Below, piece by piece: positions 1 to 9,463 of a stretch of DNA of 64,000 nt (position 1 is its first letter; the number at the start of each line of letters is the position of its first letter). The notes under the pieces were generated by a model. It searched no databases. It saw only the letters and a list, made by a program, of their open reading frames with translations, and had not been told where the DNA came from. The position numbers and the translations under genes were made by a program. The DNA comes from Prevotella communis. GTDB taxonomy: Bacteria > Bacteroidota > Bacteroidia > Bacteroidales > Bacteroidaceae. The stretch lies in contig NZ_CP091792.1 of the NCBI RefSeq assembly GCF_022024115.1, positions 3,410,001 through 3,474,000 of the forward strand, read 5' to 3'.

Positions 1-1
1 C

Positions 2-916
2 GACTATAAGTCGTTCAATGTGGAGAAGGGCAAGACCTACGACGTGGTGATTGAGTATCGTCGCGGCACAGGCAACTTCGCCATGTTGCGTGGCGACATC
101 TGCGAGCGCAAACTGGCTGATTTCACCGACCTGGCTAAGGAGGTGAGCGTGGCCGACGCCATCATCATCATCGGCGGTATCTCTGCACGTATGGAGGGAG
201 AAGGTGGCGACAAGCAGGATATCGAACTGCCCAAGGTGCAGCAGATGCTGGTACGCGCTATGCATAAGACCGGCAAGCCCGTCATCTTTGTCAACTGCTC
301 TGGTTCTGCTATCGCATTCGGTAGCGTAGAGGGAGAATATGATGCATTGCTGCAGGCTTGGTATCCTGGTCAGGGCGGCGCAAAGGCACTGGCTGAGGTA
401 CTGCTGGGCGACTACAACCCTGGCGGAAAACTGCCCGTGACGTTCTATCGCTCAACAGCCGACCTGCCCGACTTTATGGACTATTCCATGAAGAACCGCA
501 CCTATCGCTACTTCACCGGTGTCCCCCAGTATGCCTTCGGTTATGGTCTGAGCTATACCACCTTTGCTACTGGCAAGGGTAAACTGAGTGCTAAGAACAT
601 GAAGAAAGACGGCAAGGTGACCATCACCGTGCCTGTGACCAACACGGGTAAGCGCGAAGGAACAGAGACCGTACAGGTTTATGTGAAGCGTCTGGACGAC
701 CCAGGTGCACCTATCAAGGCACTGAAGGGCTTCGAGAAACTGACACTGAAGCCCGGAGAGACCAAGAAAGCTACTATCGCCCTGGATGGCGAGGCCTTTG
801 AATACTACGACGAGATGATTGACGAACTGGCCGTAAAGCCTGGTCGCTACCAGATTCTCTATGGCACGTCTTCACTCGACAAGGACCTGCAGGCATTTGA
901 CTTTACCGTGAAATAA
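2..916 (+). CDS. Glycoside hydrolase family 3 C-terminal part (beta-xylosidase/beta-glucosidase), 5' truncated
   Basis: The reading frame is open from the first bases of the window, so the catalytic N-terminal TIM barrel lies outside. What is visible is the end of a PA14-like insert, the GH3 alpha/beta sandwich (residues matching GGKLPVTFYRS and YRYFTGVPQYAFGYGLSYT) and a fibronectin III-like tail ending near PGRYQILYGTSS. The YRYF...FGYGLSYT block is typical of GH3 enzymes acting on beta-xylosides or beta-glucosides at the non-reducing end. Esterase and CE15-GH8 genes follow 22 bp and more downstream on the same strand, which favours beta-xylosidase in an arabinoxylan operon; that is inference. 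Nucleophile and acid residues cannot be checked here. Confidence 0.88.
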   Translation, partial: DYKSFNVEKGKTYDVVIEYRRGTGNFAMLRGDICERKLADFTDLAKEVSVADAIIIIGGISARMEGEGGDKQDIELPKVQQMLVRAMHKTGKPVIFVNCSGSAIAFGSVEGEYDALLQAWYPGQGGAKALAEVLLGDYNPGGKLPVTFYRSTADLPDFMDYSMKNRTYRYFTGVPQYAFGYGLSYTTFATGKGKLSAKNMKKDGKVTITVPVTNTGKREGTETVQVYVKRLDDPGAPIKALKGFEKLTLKPGETKKATIALDGEAFEYYDEMIDELAVKPGRYQILYGTSSLDKDLQAFDFTVK

Positions 917-938
917 AAATCCTACAAACTAAAACAAT

Positions 939-2927
939 ATGAAAAAGACAATGCTTATGTTTACGCTCCTGACCTGTGCAGCTACGGTCATGGCGCAACC
1001 CCGTACGAATAACGACGGGACGGTGACTTTCCAATACAAGAACGACTCAGCAAAGAATGTGCTGGTCGATGTGCAGTTTGCCGGTCGCAAAGAGATGACG
1101 CGCGGTGCCGACGGCACATGGACTGTCACCCTTGGTCCTGCAGCCCCCGATATGTATCCTTATTGCTTTATCGTGGACGGTATCAGCGTGATGGACCCCA
1201 TGAATCCTCAGTATTTCCCCAACGAAGGTTTCAAGAACAGTCTGCTGGAGATTCCCTCACAGGAAAGTCCGCTGGCTCATGACATCCGCGACGTGGCTCA
1301 CGGTCGTGTGGAGTATGTGCACTACTACTCCAAGAGTCTGGGTGCCACCAACAATGCGATTGTCTATCTGCCCCCTCGCTATATGGAGGACCAGCAGAAG
1401 AAATATCCCGTCTTTTACCTGATTAGTGGTACTACCGATACTGAGGAAGTTTACTATAAGGTGGGACGCGTGAACTATATCATGGATAACCTGCTGGCAG
1501 AGAATAAATCTAAGGAGATGATTGTGGTGATGCCCTATGGTAATCCCTCAAAGCTGAAACTCCCCGATGCTCCTGATGCAGCAACGAAGGGACGTCCCGA
1601 GGCTTCTGCTCCTCAGACACGCTTCGGCGGCGACGTGTTCAGCAAGGACCTCATCAACGACCTGATGCCTTATATTGAGAAGAACTACCGTACCAAGAAC
1701 GACCGCGACAGTCGCGCCATCGGCGGTTTCTCGCGTGGCGGTAACCAGGCGCTGTTTAACGGACTGACTAATCTTGACAAGTTCTCTTATCTGTGCTCTT
1801 ACAGTTCATTCACATCAACAGACATTCCCAATGTCTATGATAAAGCCAACGATACCAACAAGAAACTGCATCTGTTCTGGTTGGGCGTGGGTACGGATGA
1901 CTTCCTCTATGGCAATGCCCGCGACTACATGCAGTTCCTGGACGACAAGGGTATCCAGAGCGTGAAGGAGTTTACAACGGATAAGTTCGGCCACACCTGG
2001 ATGAACGCCAAGTATTTCCTGGCCAAGACCCTGCCTTTGCTGTTCAACAAGAAAGCTTCCGAGGCTGCGATGAAAGCCGGACAGCCTGCTCCTGCCAAGA
2101 CAGGCAAGGAACAGCAGTTCACTGCTAATGTGATGGCACGCCTGTTCCCCCGCCCCATCATCTCTCCAGAATATACCCCTGAGGGTATCACATTCCGTTT
2201 CAAGGCTCCTGAGGCCAAGAAGGTGGTACTGGACTGCGAGATGTTGCCCGACTATCTGGACATGAAGCGCGACTCTGACGGTGTATGGAGCATCACCCTC
2301 AATGATTATCTCTTTGATACGTTCAAATACTGCTTCGTGGTTGACGGCACACCCGTTTGCGACCCCAGCAACATGTACTTATCACCTGACAAGGGCTTTA
2401 AATACAGTATTGCCGACAATCCTCACTCACCGTTCAACTTCGCTTCGCAGGGAGAGATTGAGCACGGAAAGGTGTCTTACGACTTAGACCATATGGAGGC
2501 GTGGTACACCTCGGTGATGCCTCGTACCATGACTATTCCAACGTTTATCCAATTGGTTCCCGGCGAAGGTGACACGATGGAGAGTTGGTTTAAGATTGGT
2601 GGTGCCGATGCCATTGCCGACCGTCTGGTGGCCGACGGCAAGACGAAACCGCTGATCCTGACTACAAGTTCGCTGGACTTCATGCAGGGCGCTCAGCAGA
2701 TGGGTGGGTTCAAGATGCGCACACTGCGTGCCGACGACTATCCCACATGGACACAGCGTCGCCGTGCACTCGTCAGGATGCTCCTTGAGGTAGGACGCGA
2801 ACAGACGCCACAATTCCCTGGTTTCGGTGGTGGCCGACCTGGTGGCTTCGGTGGCGGTGGCTTCGGAGGCGGCAGACCTGGTGGCTTCGGAGGCGGCTTT
2901 GGTGGCGGCTTTGGCGGTCCCCAATAA
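939..2927 (+). CDS. Secreted CE1-type esterase with two E-set/CBM48-like domains
   Basis: A signal peptide (MKKTMLMFTLLTCAATVMA, cleaved before Q) is followed by an E-set/CBM48-like module (about 22-115), an esterase D/CE1 alpha/beta hydrolase (about 115-400) with nucleophile elbow GGFSRGG and a late histidine in FGHTW, a second E-set module (about 405-510) and a shortened hydrolase-like remnant lacking a GxSxG elbow. The protein ends in a Phe-Gly-Gly repeat tail (about 636-662). Family knowledge suggests feruloyl or acetyl esterase acting on xylan side chains in the periplasm or at the cell surface. It sits 22 bp after the GH3 gene and 25 bp before the CE15-GH8 gene, so co-transcription is likely. 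Exact ester specificity cannot be told from sequence. Confidence 0.85.
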   Translation: MKKTMLMFTLLTCAATVMAQPRTNNDGTVTFQYKNDSAKNVLVDVQFAGRKEMTRGADGTWTVTLGPAAPDMYPYCFIVDGISVMDPMNPQYFPNEGFKNSLLEIPSQESPLAHDIRDVAHGRVEYVHYYSKSLGATNNAIVYLPPRYMEDQQKKYPVFYLISGTTDTEEVYYKVGRVNYIMDNLLAENKSKEMIVVMPYGNPSKLKLPDAPDAATKGRPEASAPQTRFGGDVFSKDLINDLMPYIEKNYRTKNDRDSRAIGGFSRGGNQALFNGLTNLDKFSYLCSYSSFTSTDIPNVYDKANDTNKKLHLFWLGVGTDDFLYGNARDYMQFLDDKGIQSVKEFTTDKFGHTWMNAKYFLAKTLPLLFNKKASEAAMKAGQPAPAKTGKEQQFTANVMARLFPRPIISPEYTPEGITFRFKAPEAKKVVLDCEMLPDYLDMKRDSDGVWSITLNDYLFDTFKYCFVVDGTPVCDPSNMYLSPDKGFKYSIADNPHSPFNFASQGEIEHGKVSYDLDHMEAWYTSVMPRTMTIPTFIQLVPGEGDTMESWFKIGGADAIADRLVADGKTKPLILTTSSLDFMQGAQQMGGFKMRTLRADDYPTWTQRRRALVRMLLEVGREQTPQFPGFGGGRPGGFGGGGFGGGRPGGFGGGFGGGFGGPQ

Positions 2928-2952
2928 ATAAAAGATATGTAATAATAGAAAT

Positions 2953-5406
2953 ATGAAACCATTAAAAACTTTTTTTGCTGGCTCGCTCATGGTCTGTCTT
3001 TCTACGGCAGCCATGGCGCAGCCACAGGTATATGATCAGGAGAATACAGGCAGCCGTTATGCGTTAAAGAAATTCACGGCGCCTGGGAAACTACCCGTTA
3101 TCCGCGAACTGCCTAACGCCCTTGAGGGGGTCAACAGTTTTGAGGATTGGGAGCGTCGTCGCAACGAGATTGGCTCGCTTATCCAGCACTACGGCATTGG
3201 TGAGAAACCTGCAGTAAAGGCTAATCAGGTGAAAGCACGTATGATGGGCGACACGCTGATAGTCGATGTCACCGTAGGTAAGGAGACCTTGACGCTCAAG
3301 TCGCAGATCCGTTATCCGAAGGTTGGCCAGCCACCCTATGCGCTGATGATTGGCACGGATATGATAGCACTGCCCCGTCAGCTTTTCGACGACAGGCCTA
3401 TCGCCACGACAACGTTCTCGTCGGCACAGGTCAATGACTATAAACAGTTTGGCAAGCATCATGAACGCGGTGAGCACAACTTCGACCGTCTGTATCCTAA
3501 ACTGAAGAATAATGGTGCCTATAGCGAATGGGCCTGGGGCATGAGCCGACTGATTGACGGTCTGCAGCAACTGGGTCCGGAGGTGACGAAGATCGACACC
3601 CGTCGTATTGGCGTCACTGGCTGCTCTTACGCAGGAAAGATGGCACTCTACTGCGGTGCCTTCGATGAGCGCATCGCCCTGACTATCGCACAGGAGCCTG
3701 GCGGAGGCGGTGCTGCCGCCTGGCGCAAATCGCATGAGTTAACGTTGGCTGGCAAGAACCTGGAGGACATCGACAAGACCGACTACCACTGGTTCCTGGA
3801 GAGTCAGAAGGAGAACTTCCATGGTGACAGCGTTTACCGTCTGCCCTACGACCAGCACGAACTATGCGCCATGGTTTGTCCACGTGCCCTGCTGTTGCTG
3901 GGTAATCCCGACTACGAATGGCTGGCCGACCCCTCGATGAAGGTTTCGGCACAGGCTGCCCAGAAGGTATGGGAGAAATTCGGCATTGCCGACCGTATGG
4001 GCTGTGACATCATCGGTGGTCACGGTCACTGTCAATTACCACAGATTCAGTATCCCATCGTTCAGGCTTATATCGACAAATACCTCCTGGACGGTAAGCC
4101 CTGGAGCAAGGGTGGTTTCGAGACCAGACAATACCGTAACCTCTTTGCCGAGGCAGGTCATAGCCGTGAGGAGGTAGACAAGAAACTGCAGGAGGTCTTC
4201 AACGACGTGTTCTACGGTCCCAACAAGGTTTATTTCGAGGTAGGCGACTCCATGGGCTACATCTCGGATATCAAGAACCATGATGCCCGTACAGAGGGCA
4301 TGTCATACGGTATGATGATTGCCGTACAGATGGACAAGAAGGATATCTTTGACCGTCTGTGGCGCTGGAGCAAGAAATACATGCAGCATCAGGACGGTCC
4401 CCGTAAGGGCTATTTCGCATGGAGCTGCAGGACCGACGGCACACGCAATGCCGATGGGGCTGCCAGTGATGGTGAACTCTATTATATCACCTCACTCCTC
4501 TTTGCCTCTAACCGTTGGGGTAATGATACGGGTATCAACTACAAGGCCGAGGCTCAGCATATCCTGAACTGTATCCAGCCAAAGGAATATACACCTGAGC
4601 CACATCCTAGCTTCGGTGGCTTCGGAGGCTTTGGTCCCCAGCAGCAAGGTCCGCAGAAGATGTACCTGATTGACCCTGAGACAAAGCTCATCACCTTTAC
4701 CCCTGATGGTTTCGGCCAGCGATTTACCGACCCCAGCTACCATATCCCTGCTTTCTATGAGGTATGGGCCAAGTGGGCCGACGACGGACGGAGCGACTAT
4801 TGGATGGAATGCGCACAGAAAAGTCGTGAGTTCCTGCACAAGTGCATCAACGATACAACGGGATTGAACGGTGACCAATGCCAATACAACGGTAGCGAGA
4901 TGGAAATGATGCGATTCCCAGGCAGGCCTCAGGGACAACAGCAGAACGCAGCACCACGCAGGAATGGAAACAATAACTTCCGCTACGATTCCTGGCGTGT
5001 ACCCATGAATATTGCGCTGGACTATGAATGGAGTTGTGCCGACCGCGAATGGCAACAGCAGTATGGCGAGAAGATACAGAACTTCCTCTATAGCCAGGGC
5101 ATCGACAGCTTCGTAGACCAGTACCGTGTAGATGGCAGTCTGCCAGAGGGTAATGAGATTCTGCAAGCTGGCGGCTTCCGCAAACTGCGTCATAGCATCG
5201 GACTGGTAGCCACCTCAGCAGCTGCCTCTGTGCTCTGTCAGCATGAGAAGAAGAACGAATTCATCGAGGCACTGTGGAATGCTAAGCACGAGCCTTTCGA
5301 TGACGGCTACTTTGATGCCTACTATGACGGTCTGCTCCGCCTCTTCGCGTTCATGCACCTCAGTGGACAGTATCAGGTGATTTTCCCCACAAACGACAAG
5401 AAATGA
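2953..5406 (+). CDS. CE15 glucuronoyl esterase fused to GH8 (exo-oligoxylanase type)
   Basis: After a signal peptide ending near MAQ (residue 23), residues about 30-385 form a CE15 domain: nucleophile elbow GCSYAGK with Ser225, Glu248 exactly 23 residues later in QEPGGGG, and a histidine in GGHGHC (about 357-359). Residues about 390-817 form a GH8 (alpha/alpha)6 domain with the acid Glu448 in RTEGMSYGMM. CE15 cleaves the 4-O-methylglucuronoyl ester between xylan and lignin; GH8 of this type releases xylose from the reducing end of xylo-oligosaccharides. The same pairing is known from gut Bacteroides enzymes. Two low-complexity insertions interrupt the GH8 part: a FGGFGGFGPQQQGPQ stretch and a Gly/Gln/Asn-rich stretch before the final helices. 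The stop overlaps the next start by 4 bp. Confidence 0.9.
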   Translation: MKPLKTFFAGSLMVCLSTAAMAQPQVYDQENTGSRYALKKFTAPGKLPVIRELPNALEGVNSFEDWERRRNEIGSLIQHYGIGEKPAVKANQVKARMMGDTLIVDVTVGKETLTLKSQIRYPKVGQPPYALMIGTDMIALPRQLFDDRPIATTTFSSAQVNDYKQFGKHHERGEHNFDRLYPKLKNNGAYSEWAWGMSRLIDGLQQLGPEVTKIDTRRIGVTGCSYAGKMALYCGAFDERIALTIAQEPGGGGAAAWRKSHELTLAGKNLEDIDKTDYHWFLESQKENFHGDSVYRLPYDQHELCAMVCPRALLLLGNPDYEWLADPSMKVSAQAAQKVWEKFGIADRMGCDIIGGHGHCQLPQIQYPIVQAYIDKYLLDGKPWSKGGFETRQYRNLFAEAGHSREEVDKKLQEVFNDVFYGPNKVYFEVGDSMGYISDIKNHDARTEGMSYGMMIAVQMDKKDIFDRLWRWSKKYMQHQDGPRKGYFAWSCRTDGTRNADGAASDGELYYITSLLFASNRWGNDTGINYKAEAQHILNCIQPKEYTPEPHPSFGGFGGFGPQQQGPQKMYLIDPETKLITFTPDGFGQRFTDPSYHIPAFYEVWAKWADDGRSDYWMECAQKSREFLHKCINDTTGLNGDQCQYNGSEMEMMRFPGRPQGQQQNAAPRRNGNNNFRYDSWRVPMNIALDYEWSCADREWQQQYGEKIQNFLYSQGIDSFVDQYRVDGSLPEGNEILQAGGFRKLRHSIGLVATSAAASVLCQHEKKNEFIEALWNAKHEPFDDGYFDAYYDGLLRLFAFMHLSGQYQVIFPTNDKK

Positions 5407-5936
5407 AACTCTGCATTTTCTGTTCCGCCAACCAGAATATCGACCCCGAGTTCTTCACAATGACAGAAGAACTCGGGCGTTGGGCGGCGCGGAATGGCCA
5501 TTCCATTGTCTTTGGAGGTCATGACGCCGGTTTGATGCATGCCGTAAGCAAGGCAGCAAAAGAGGCTGGTGGACAAGTCATCGGCGTCGTTCCACGCAAA
5601 ATAGAGGAGATGGGACGACTCAGTCCCTATCTGGACGTACATATCCCAACAGAAAACCTAACGGACCGCAAAGACCTGATGATGCTACAGGGTGATGCTT
5701 TTATCATCCTTCCTGGCGGCATCGGCACACTCGACGAACTCTTTACCGTGGCAGCAGCGGCTACCCTTCAGTTTCATCAGAAGCCTATCATACTCTGGAA
5801 CATGAAAGGCTTCTGGGATTCCCTTATCAATTGCATGGATGATTTACAACAGAAAGGGGTCATTCGCGGGCACTGGCAGGACTACATTTTTGTAGTCTCA
5901 AAATTAACCGAAATCGAACAAAAACTTTCCAAATAG
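5403..5936 (+). CDS. LOG-family nucleoside 5'-monophosphate phosphoribohydrolase
   Basis: The 177-residue protein carries the TIGR00730/LOG signature: an early FCSAN, FGGHDAGLM near residue 37, the Arg-Lys pair at 89-90 and PGGIGTLDE at 104-112, which form the active site. Members hydrolyse AMP-type or cytokinin riboside monophosphates to base and ribose 5-phosphate in the cytoplasm. The start ATG overlaps the stop of the CE15-GH8 gene (ATGA), so it is translated from the same message, though it has no obvious link to xylan use. Length is normal for the family. A purine or pentose salvage role is inference. Confidence 0.9.
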   Translation: MKLCIFCSANQNIDPEFFTMTEELGRWAARNGHSIVFGGHDAGLMHAVSKAAKEAGGQVIGVVPRKIEEMGRLSPYLDVHIPTENLTDRKDLMMLQGDAFIILPGGIGTLDELFTVAAAATLQFHQKPIILWNMKGFWDSLINCMDDLQQKGVIRGHWQDYIFVVSKLTEIEQKLSK

Positions 5937-5999
5937 TTACTTTTCCGTTGATAAAAACGAAAAAATGACGCAAAATAGTGCATTTTTTTTGAAATTTTA

Positions 6000-6029
6000 T
6001 TGAAATACCGGAAAAAAGTATTACTTTTG
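6000..6029 (+). promoter_or_regulatory. Bacteroidetes-type promoter of the SusC operon
   Basis: TTG at 6000-6002 and TACTTTTG at 6022-6029 are separated by 19 bp, matching the phylum consensus TTTG-N19/20-TAnnTTTG. The leader to the SusC start is about 70 nt and AT-rich. Confidence 0.8.
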
Positions 6030-6102
6030 CACGCTCAACCATTAAATCTGGTAAAAGTAGTAAATCAAAAACAAAGTAAAAAGATTGATTTTTTAGCAAT
6101 TT

Positions 6103-9100
6103 ATGGAAAAAAGACTAACAGTTTTCCTGACGGCCTTATTACTCTCAATCGGAGTAGCATTCGCACAGAACAAGATAACAGGAACTGTGATGCAGGATGA
6201 CGGCGAACCCGCGATCGGTGCTACAGTGAAGGTTGTAGGAAACAACAATGGTGTCGTTACCAACGTAGACGGAAAGTTCACAATCGATGTACCTTCCGGA
6301 AAAAAACTCGAATTTAGTTATATCGGTTACGTAACTAAGAGACTTGCCCCAAAGAATGGCATGAAGGTCACGATGACTCAAGACTCTAAGGTTATCGAAG
6401 AGGTTGTGGTAACTGGTATGCAGAAACAGGACAAGCGTCTGTTTACAGGTGCTGCCACCAAGATTGATGCTGAGAAAGCAAAGATTGACGGTGTGGCCGA
6501 TATCTCACGTTCTCTGGAAGGACGTGTAGCCGGTGTGTCTGTACAGAACGTATCTGGTACCTTTGGTACTGCGCCCAAGATCCGTGTGCGTGGTGCTACT
6601 TCTATCTATGGTGCCTCAAAGCCCCTGTGGGTTGTTGACGGTGTCGTAATGGAAGATGTTACCGAGGTAGACGCAGACGCCTTGTCAAGTGGTGACGCCA
6701 ATACCCTGATTTCAAGTGCCATTGCCGGACTGAACGCCGACGACATCGAGTCATTCCAGGTTTTGAAGGATGGTAGTGCTACCTCTATATATGGTGCGCG
6801 CGCGATGGGTGGTGTGATTGTCGTAACCACCAAGAAAGGTAAGGCCGGACAGTCACATATCAGCTATACAGGTGAGTTCACCATGCGTTTGAAGCCCAGC
6901 TACTCACAGTTCAACATCATGAACTCTCAGGAGCAGATGAGCACATACAGAGAGATGTACAACGCCGGTTGGCTGACATTCTCTGACACCTACCGCGGTT
7001 CAGAGAGTGGTGTTTACGGTAAGATGTACCAGTTGATGAACACCTACGATCCCGCCACGGGACAGTTCCTCCTGCCCAATACCGACGAGGCTATGTATGC
7101 CTACCTGCAGGAAGCTGAGTTCCGCAACACCAACTGGTTTGACGAGCTCTTCTCAACAAGTATCTCACAGAACCACTCTATCTCAATGTCTTCAGGTACC
7201 GATAAGGCTCAGTACTATACTTCATTCTCTGTGATGAACGATCCAGGATGGACTGAGCGCAGCAAGGTGCAGCGTTATACTGCAAACATCAATGCCCTCT
7301 ATAACCTGTCAAAGAAACTCTCTTTGAACCTGATTGGCAATGCTGCCTATCGTAAACAGGAGGCTCCGGGTACCACCAACCAAAGCGCTGACCCCGTGTC
7401 AGGACAGGTAACTCGTGACTTCGACATCAACCCTTATTCGTATGCTATCAACACGAGTCGTGCGCTGGATCCAAATACCTTCTACACACGTAACTATGCT
7501 CCCTTCAATATCCATAACGAGTTGGCCAACAACTACATGGATCTTGACGTGGTGAACCTGAAGTTCCAGGCTGAACTGAAATACAAGCCCATCCGTCAGT
7601 TGGAGCTGGCTGCATTGGGAGCCTACAACTATTCTGTGGCTACCCGCACACACATGATCAAGGAGAACTCAAACCAGTCTATGGCTTTCCGTGCCATGGA
7701 CGATGCCACCATGCGTGACAACAACCCCTTCCTCTATCAGGATCCCGATGTGCCCAACTCACTGAAATACTCTGTATTGCCAGAGGGTGGTTTCTACCGC
7801 ACATACAAGAACGTGATGAACAGTAAGAACTTCCGCGCTACCGCAAGCTATAACGATGCCTTCGGACAGGAAGAAGAGCATATCGTCAATGTCTTCGGTG
7901 GTATGGAGGTCAACGATATTGAGCGTAACGCTAACTATTTCAACGGTGTAGGCATGCAGTACGAGATGGGTATGCTCGGTGCTTATGATTACCACTTCTT
8001 CAAGCAGGCTAGCGAGGAGAACAACATGTACTACGAGGTAAGCAACAACTACGAGCGAAATGTTGCCTTCTTCGGCACAGCCACCTACTCATGGAAGCAC
8101 CGCTACACCATCACCCCAACCGTACGTTACGAGGGTAGCAACCAGTTGGGCCGTAGCCTCAAAGCACGCTGGCTGCCTACTTGGAATATCTCTGGTGCTT
8201 GGAATGCACATGAGGAGTCTTGGTTTGCCGATACCTTCAAGAACATTCTGAACCATGCTACGCTCCGTCTGTCATATTCGCTGACTGGCGACAAGCCTGC
8301 TGTCAACAATGCCATGGTTATCATTGAGAGTGTGAACCCCTGGCGTCCCTTCGCTTCCGACAAGGAGACAGCGCTTGACATTCAGCAGTTTGGCAACCCC
8401 GACCTGACATACGAGAAGAAGCACGAGTTTAACGTAGGTGTTGACCTCGGTTTGCTGAACAACCGCATCAACGTGACCTTCGACTGGTGGATGCGTAACA
8501 ACTTCGACCTGATTGGTCCTCGCATGACAACGGGTGTTGGCGGTGCTATTACCAAGTATGCCAACGTGGCTACAATGAAATCACACGGTGAGGAGCTGAG
8601 CATCTCAACCAAGAACATTGTGGCTGGTGATTTCAAGTGGAACACCGATTTCATTTTCTCTCACAACAAGACAGAGGTAACCGACCTGGATTCCCGTAGT
8701 CCTATCTACTATCTCACCGGTCAGTACCAGCGTAATGGTTTCACGATGGTGGGCTATCCCTACCGTGCCCTCTGGAGCATTGACTTCCAGGGACTTGACG
8801 AACATGGTCTTCCCACATTCATCAACCAGGACGGTAACCTGACAACAAGTGATCACGACTTCCAGTCTTACGCACTCGATCACCTGGTTTATGAAGGTCC
8901 TACGGATCCCACCATCACCGGTTCACTGGGTAACACCTTTACATATAAGAACCTCCACCTGAATGTATTTGCTTCATATTCATTTGGCAATGTCGTTCGC
9001 CTTGACCCCGTATTCAGGTCAAGCTACAGCGATTTGGATGCTATGCCTAAGGAGTTTAATGACCGCTGGGTAGTAGGTGGCGACGAACTGAAGACCAACA

Positions 9101-9423
9101 TCCCCGTTCTGGCAGACCGTCGTATGAACCAGGCAGACCCCTATCTGAGCTATGCCTATAACGCTTACAACTATTCTACGGCTCGTATTGCCAAGGGTGA
9201 CTTCATTCGTATGAAGGAGATTTCGCTCTCTTACGATGTGCCCGCCTCATGGATAAACCCATTGGGTATCAACTCACTCAACCTGAAGTTGCAGGGTACC
9301 AACCTGTTCCTGATCTATTCTGACAGCAAACTCAACGGTCAGGATCCCGAGTTCTTCAACACAGGTGGTGTAGCCGTTCCTATGGCTCGCCAGTTCACCT
9401 TCACGCTCCGTGCCGGACTGTAA
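6103..9423 (+). CDS. SusC-like TonB-dependent outer-membrane transporter
   Basis: 1106 residues. A signal peptide ends at AFAQ (about 22); residues about 24-105 form a carboxypeptidase-regulatory-like domain (ITGTVMQDDGEPAIGATVKV), then the plug domain (VVVTGMQKQDKRLFTGAATK; SLEGRVAGVSVQN; ATSIYGARAMGGVIVVTTKKG) and a 22-strand barrel ending in the aromatic-rich RQFTFTLRAGL. It would pull substrate captured by the SusD lipoprotein encoded next through the outer membrane using TonB energy. It is the first gene of an operon running to about 15994 that contains a metallopeptidase and no carbohydrate-active enzyme, so the cargo may be peptide-derived rather than a glycan (inference). Confidence 0.95.
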   Translation: MEKRLTVFLTALLLSIGVAFAQNKITGTVMQDDGEPAIGATVKVVGNNNGVVTNVDGKFTIDVPSGKKLEFSYIGYVTKRLAPKNGMKVTMTQDSKVIEEVVVTGMQKQDKRLFTGAATKIDAEKAKIDGVADISRSLEGRVAGVSVQNVSGTFGTAPKIRVRGATSIYGASKPLWVVDGVVMEDVTEVDADALSSGDANTLISSAIAGLNADDIESFQVLKDGSATSIYGARAMGGVIVVTTKKGKAGQSHISYTGEFTMRLKPSYSQFNIMNSQEQMSTYREMYNAGWLTFSDTYRGSESGVYGKMYQLMNTYDPATGQFLLPNTDEAMYAYLQEAEFRNTNWFDELFSTSISQNHSISMSSGTDKAQYYTSFSVMNDPGWTERSKVQRYTANINALYNLSKKLSLNLIGNAAYRKQEAPGTTNQSADPVSGQVTRDFDINPYSYAINTSRALDPNTFYTRNYAPFNIHNELANNYMDLDVVNLKFQAELKYKPIRQLELAALGAYNYSVATRTHMIKENSNQSMAFRAMDDATMRDNNPFLYQDPDVPNSLKYSVLPEGGFYRTYKNVMNSKNFRATASYNDAFGQEEEHIVNVFGGMEVNDIERNANYFNGVGMQYEMGMLGAYDYHFFKQASEENNMYYEVSNNYERNVAFFGTATYSWKHRYTITPTVRYEGSNQLGRSLKARWLPTWNISGAWNAHEESWFADTFKNILNHATLRLSYSLTGDKPAVNNAMVIIESVNPWRPFASDKETALDIQQFGNPDLTYEKKHEFNVGVDLGLLNNRINVTFDWWMRNNFDLIGPRMTTGVGGAITKYANVATMKSHGEELSISTKNIVAGDFKWNTDFIFSHNKTEVTDLDSRSPIYYLTGQYQRNGFTMVGYPYRALWSIDFQGLDEHGLPTFINQDGNLTTSDHDFQSYALDHLVYEGPTDPTITGSLGNTFTYKNLHLNVFASYSFGNVVRLDPVFRSSYSDLDAMPKEFNDRWVVGGDELKTNIPVLADRRMNQADPYLSYAYNAYNYSTARIAKGDFIRMKEISLSYDVPASWINPLGINSLNLKLQGTNLFLIYSDSKLNGQDPEFFNTGGVAVPMARQFTFTLRAGL

Positions 9424-9463
9424 AGGAATCGACAAATGATAATTGATAATTGAAAAGAAGATT

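Noticed and set aside
5881..5896. Hairpin ACTACA-TTTT-TGTAGT as a terminator
   Set aside because: Only 6 bp, AT-rich and inside the coding sequence of the LOG gene.
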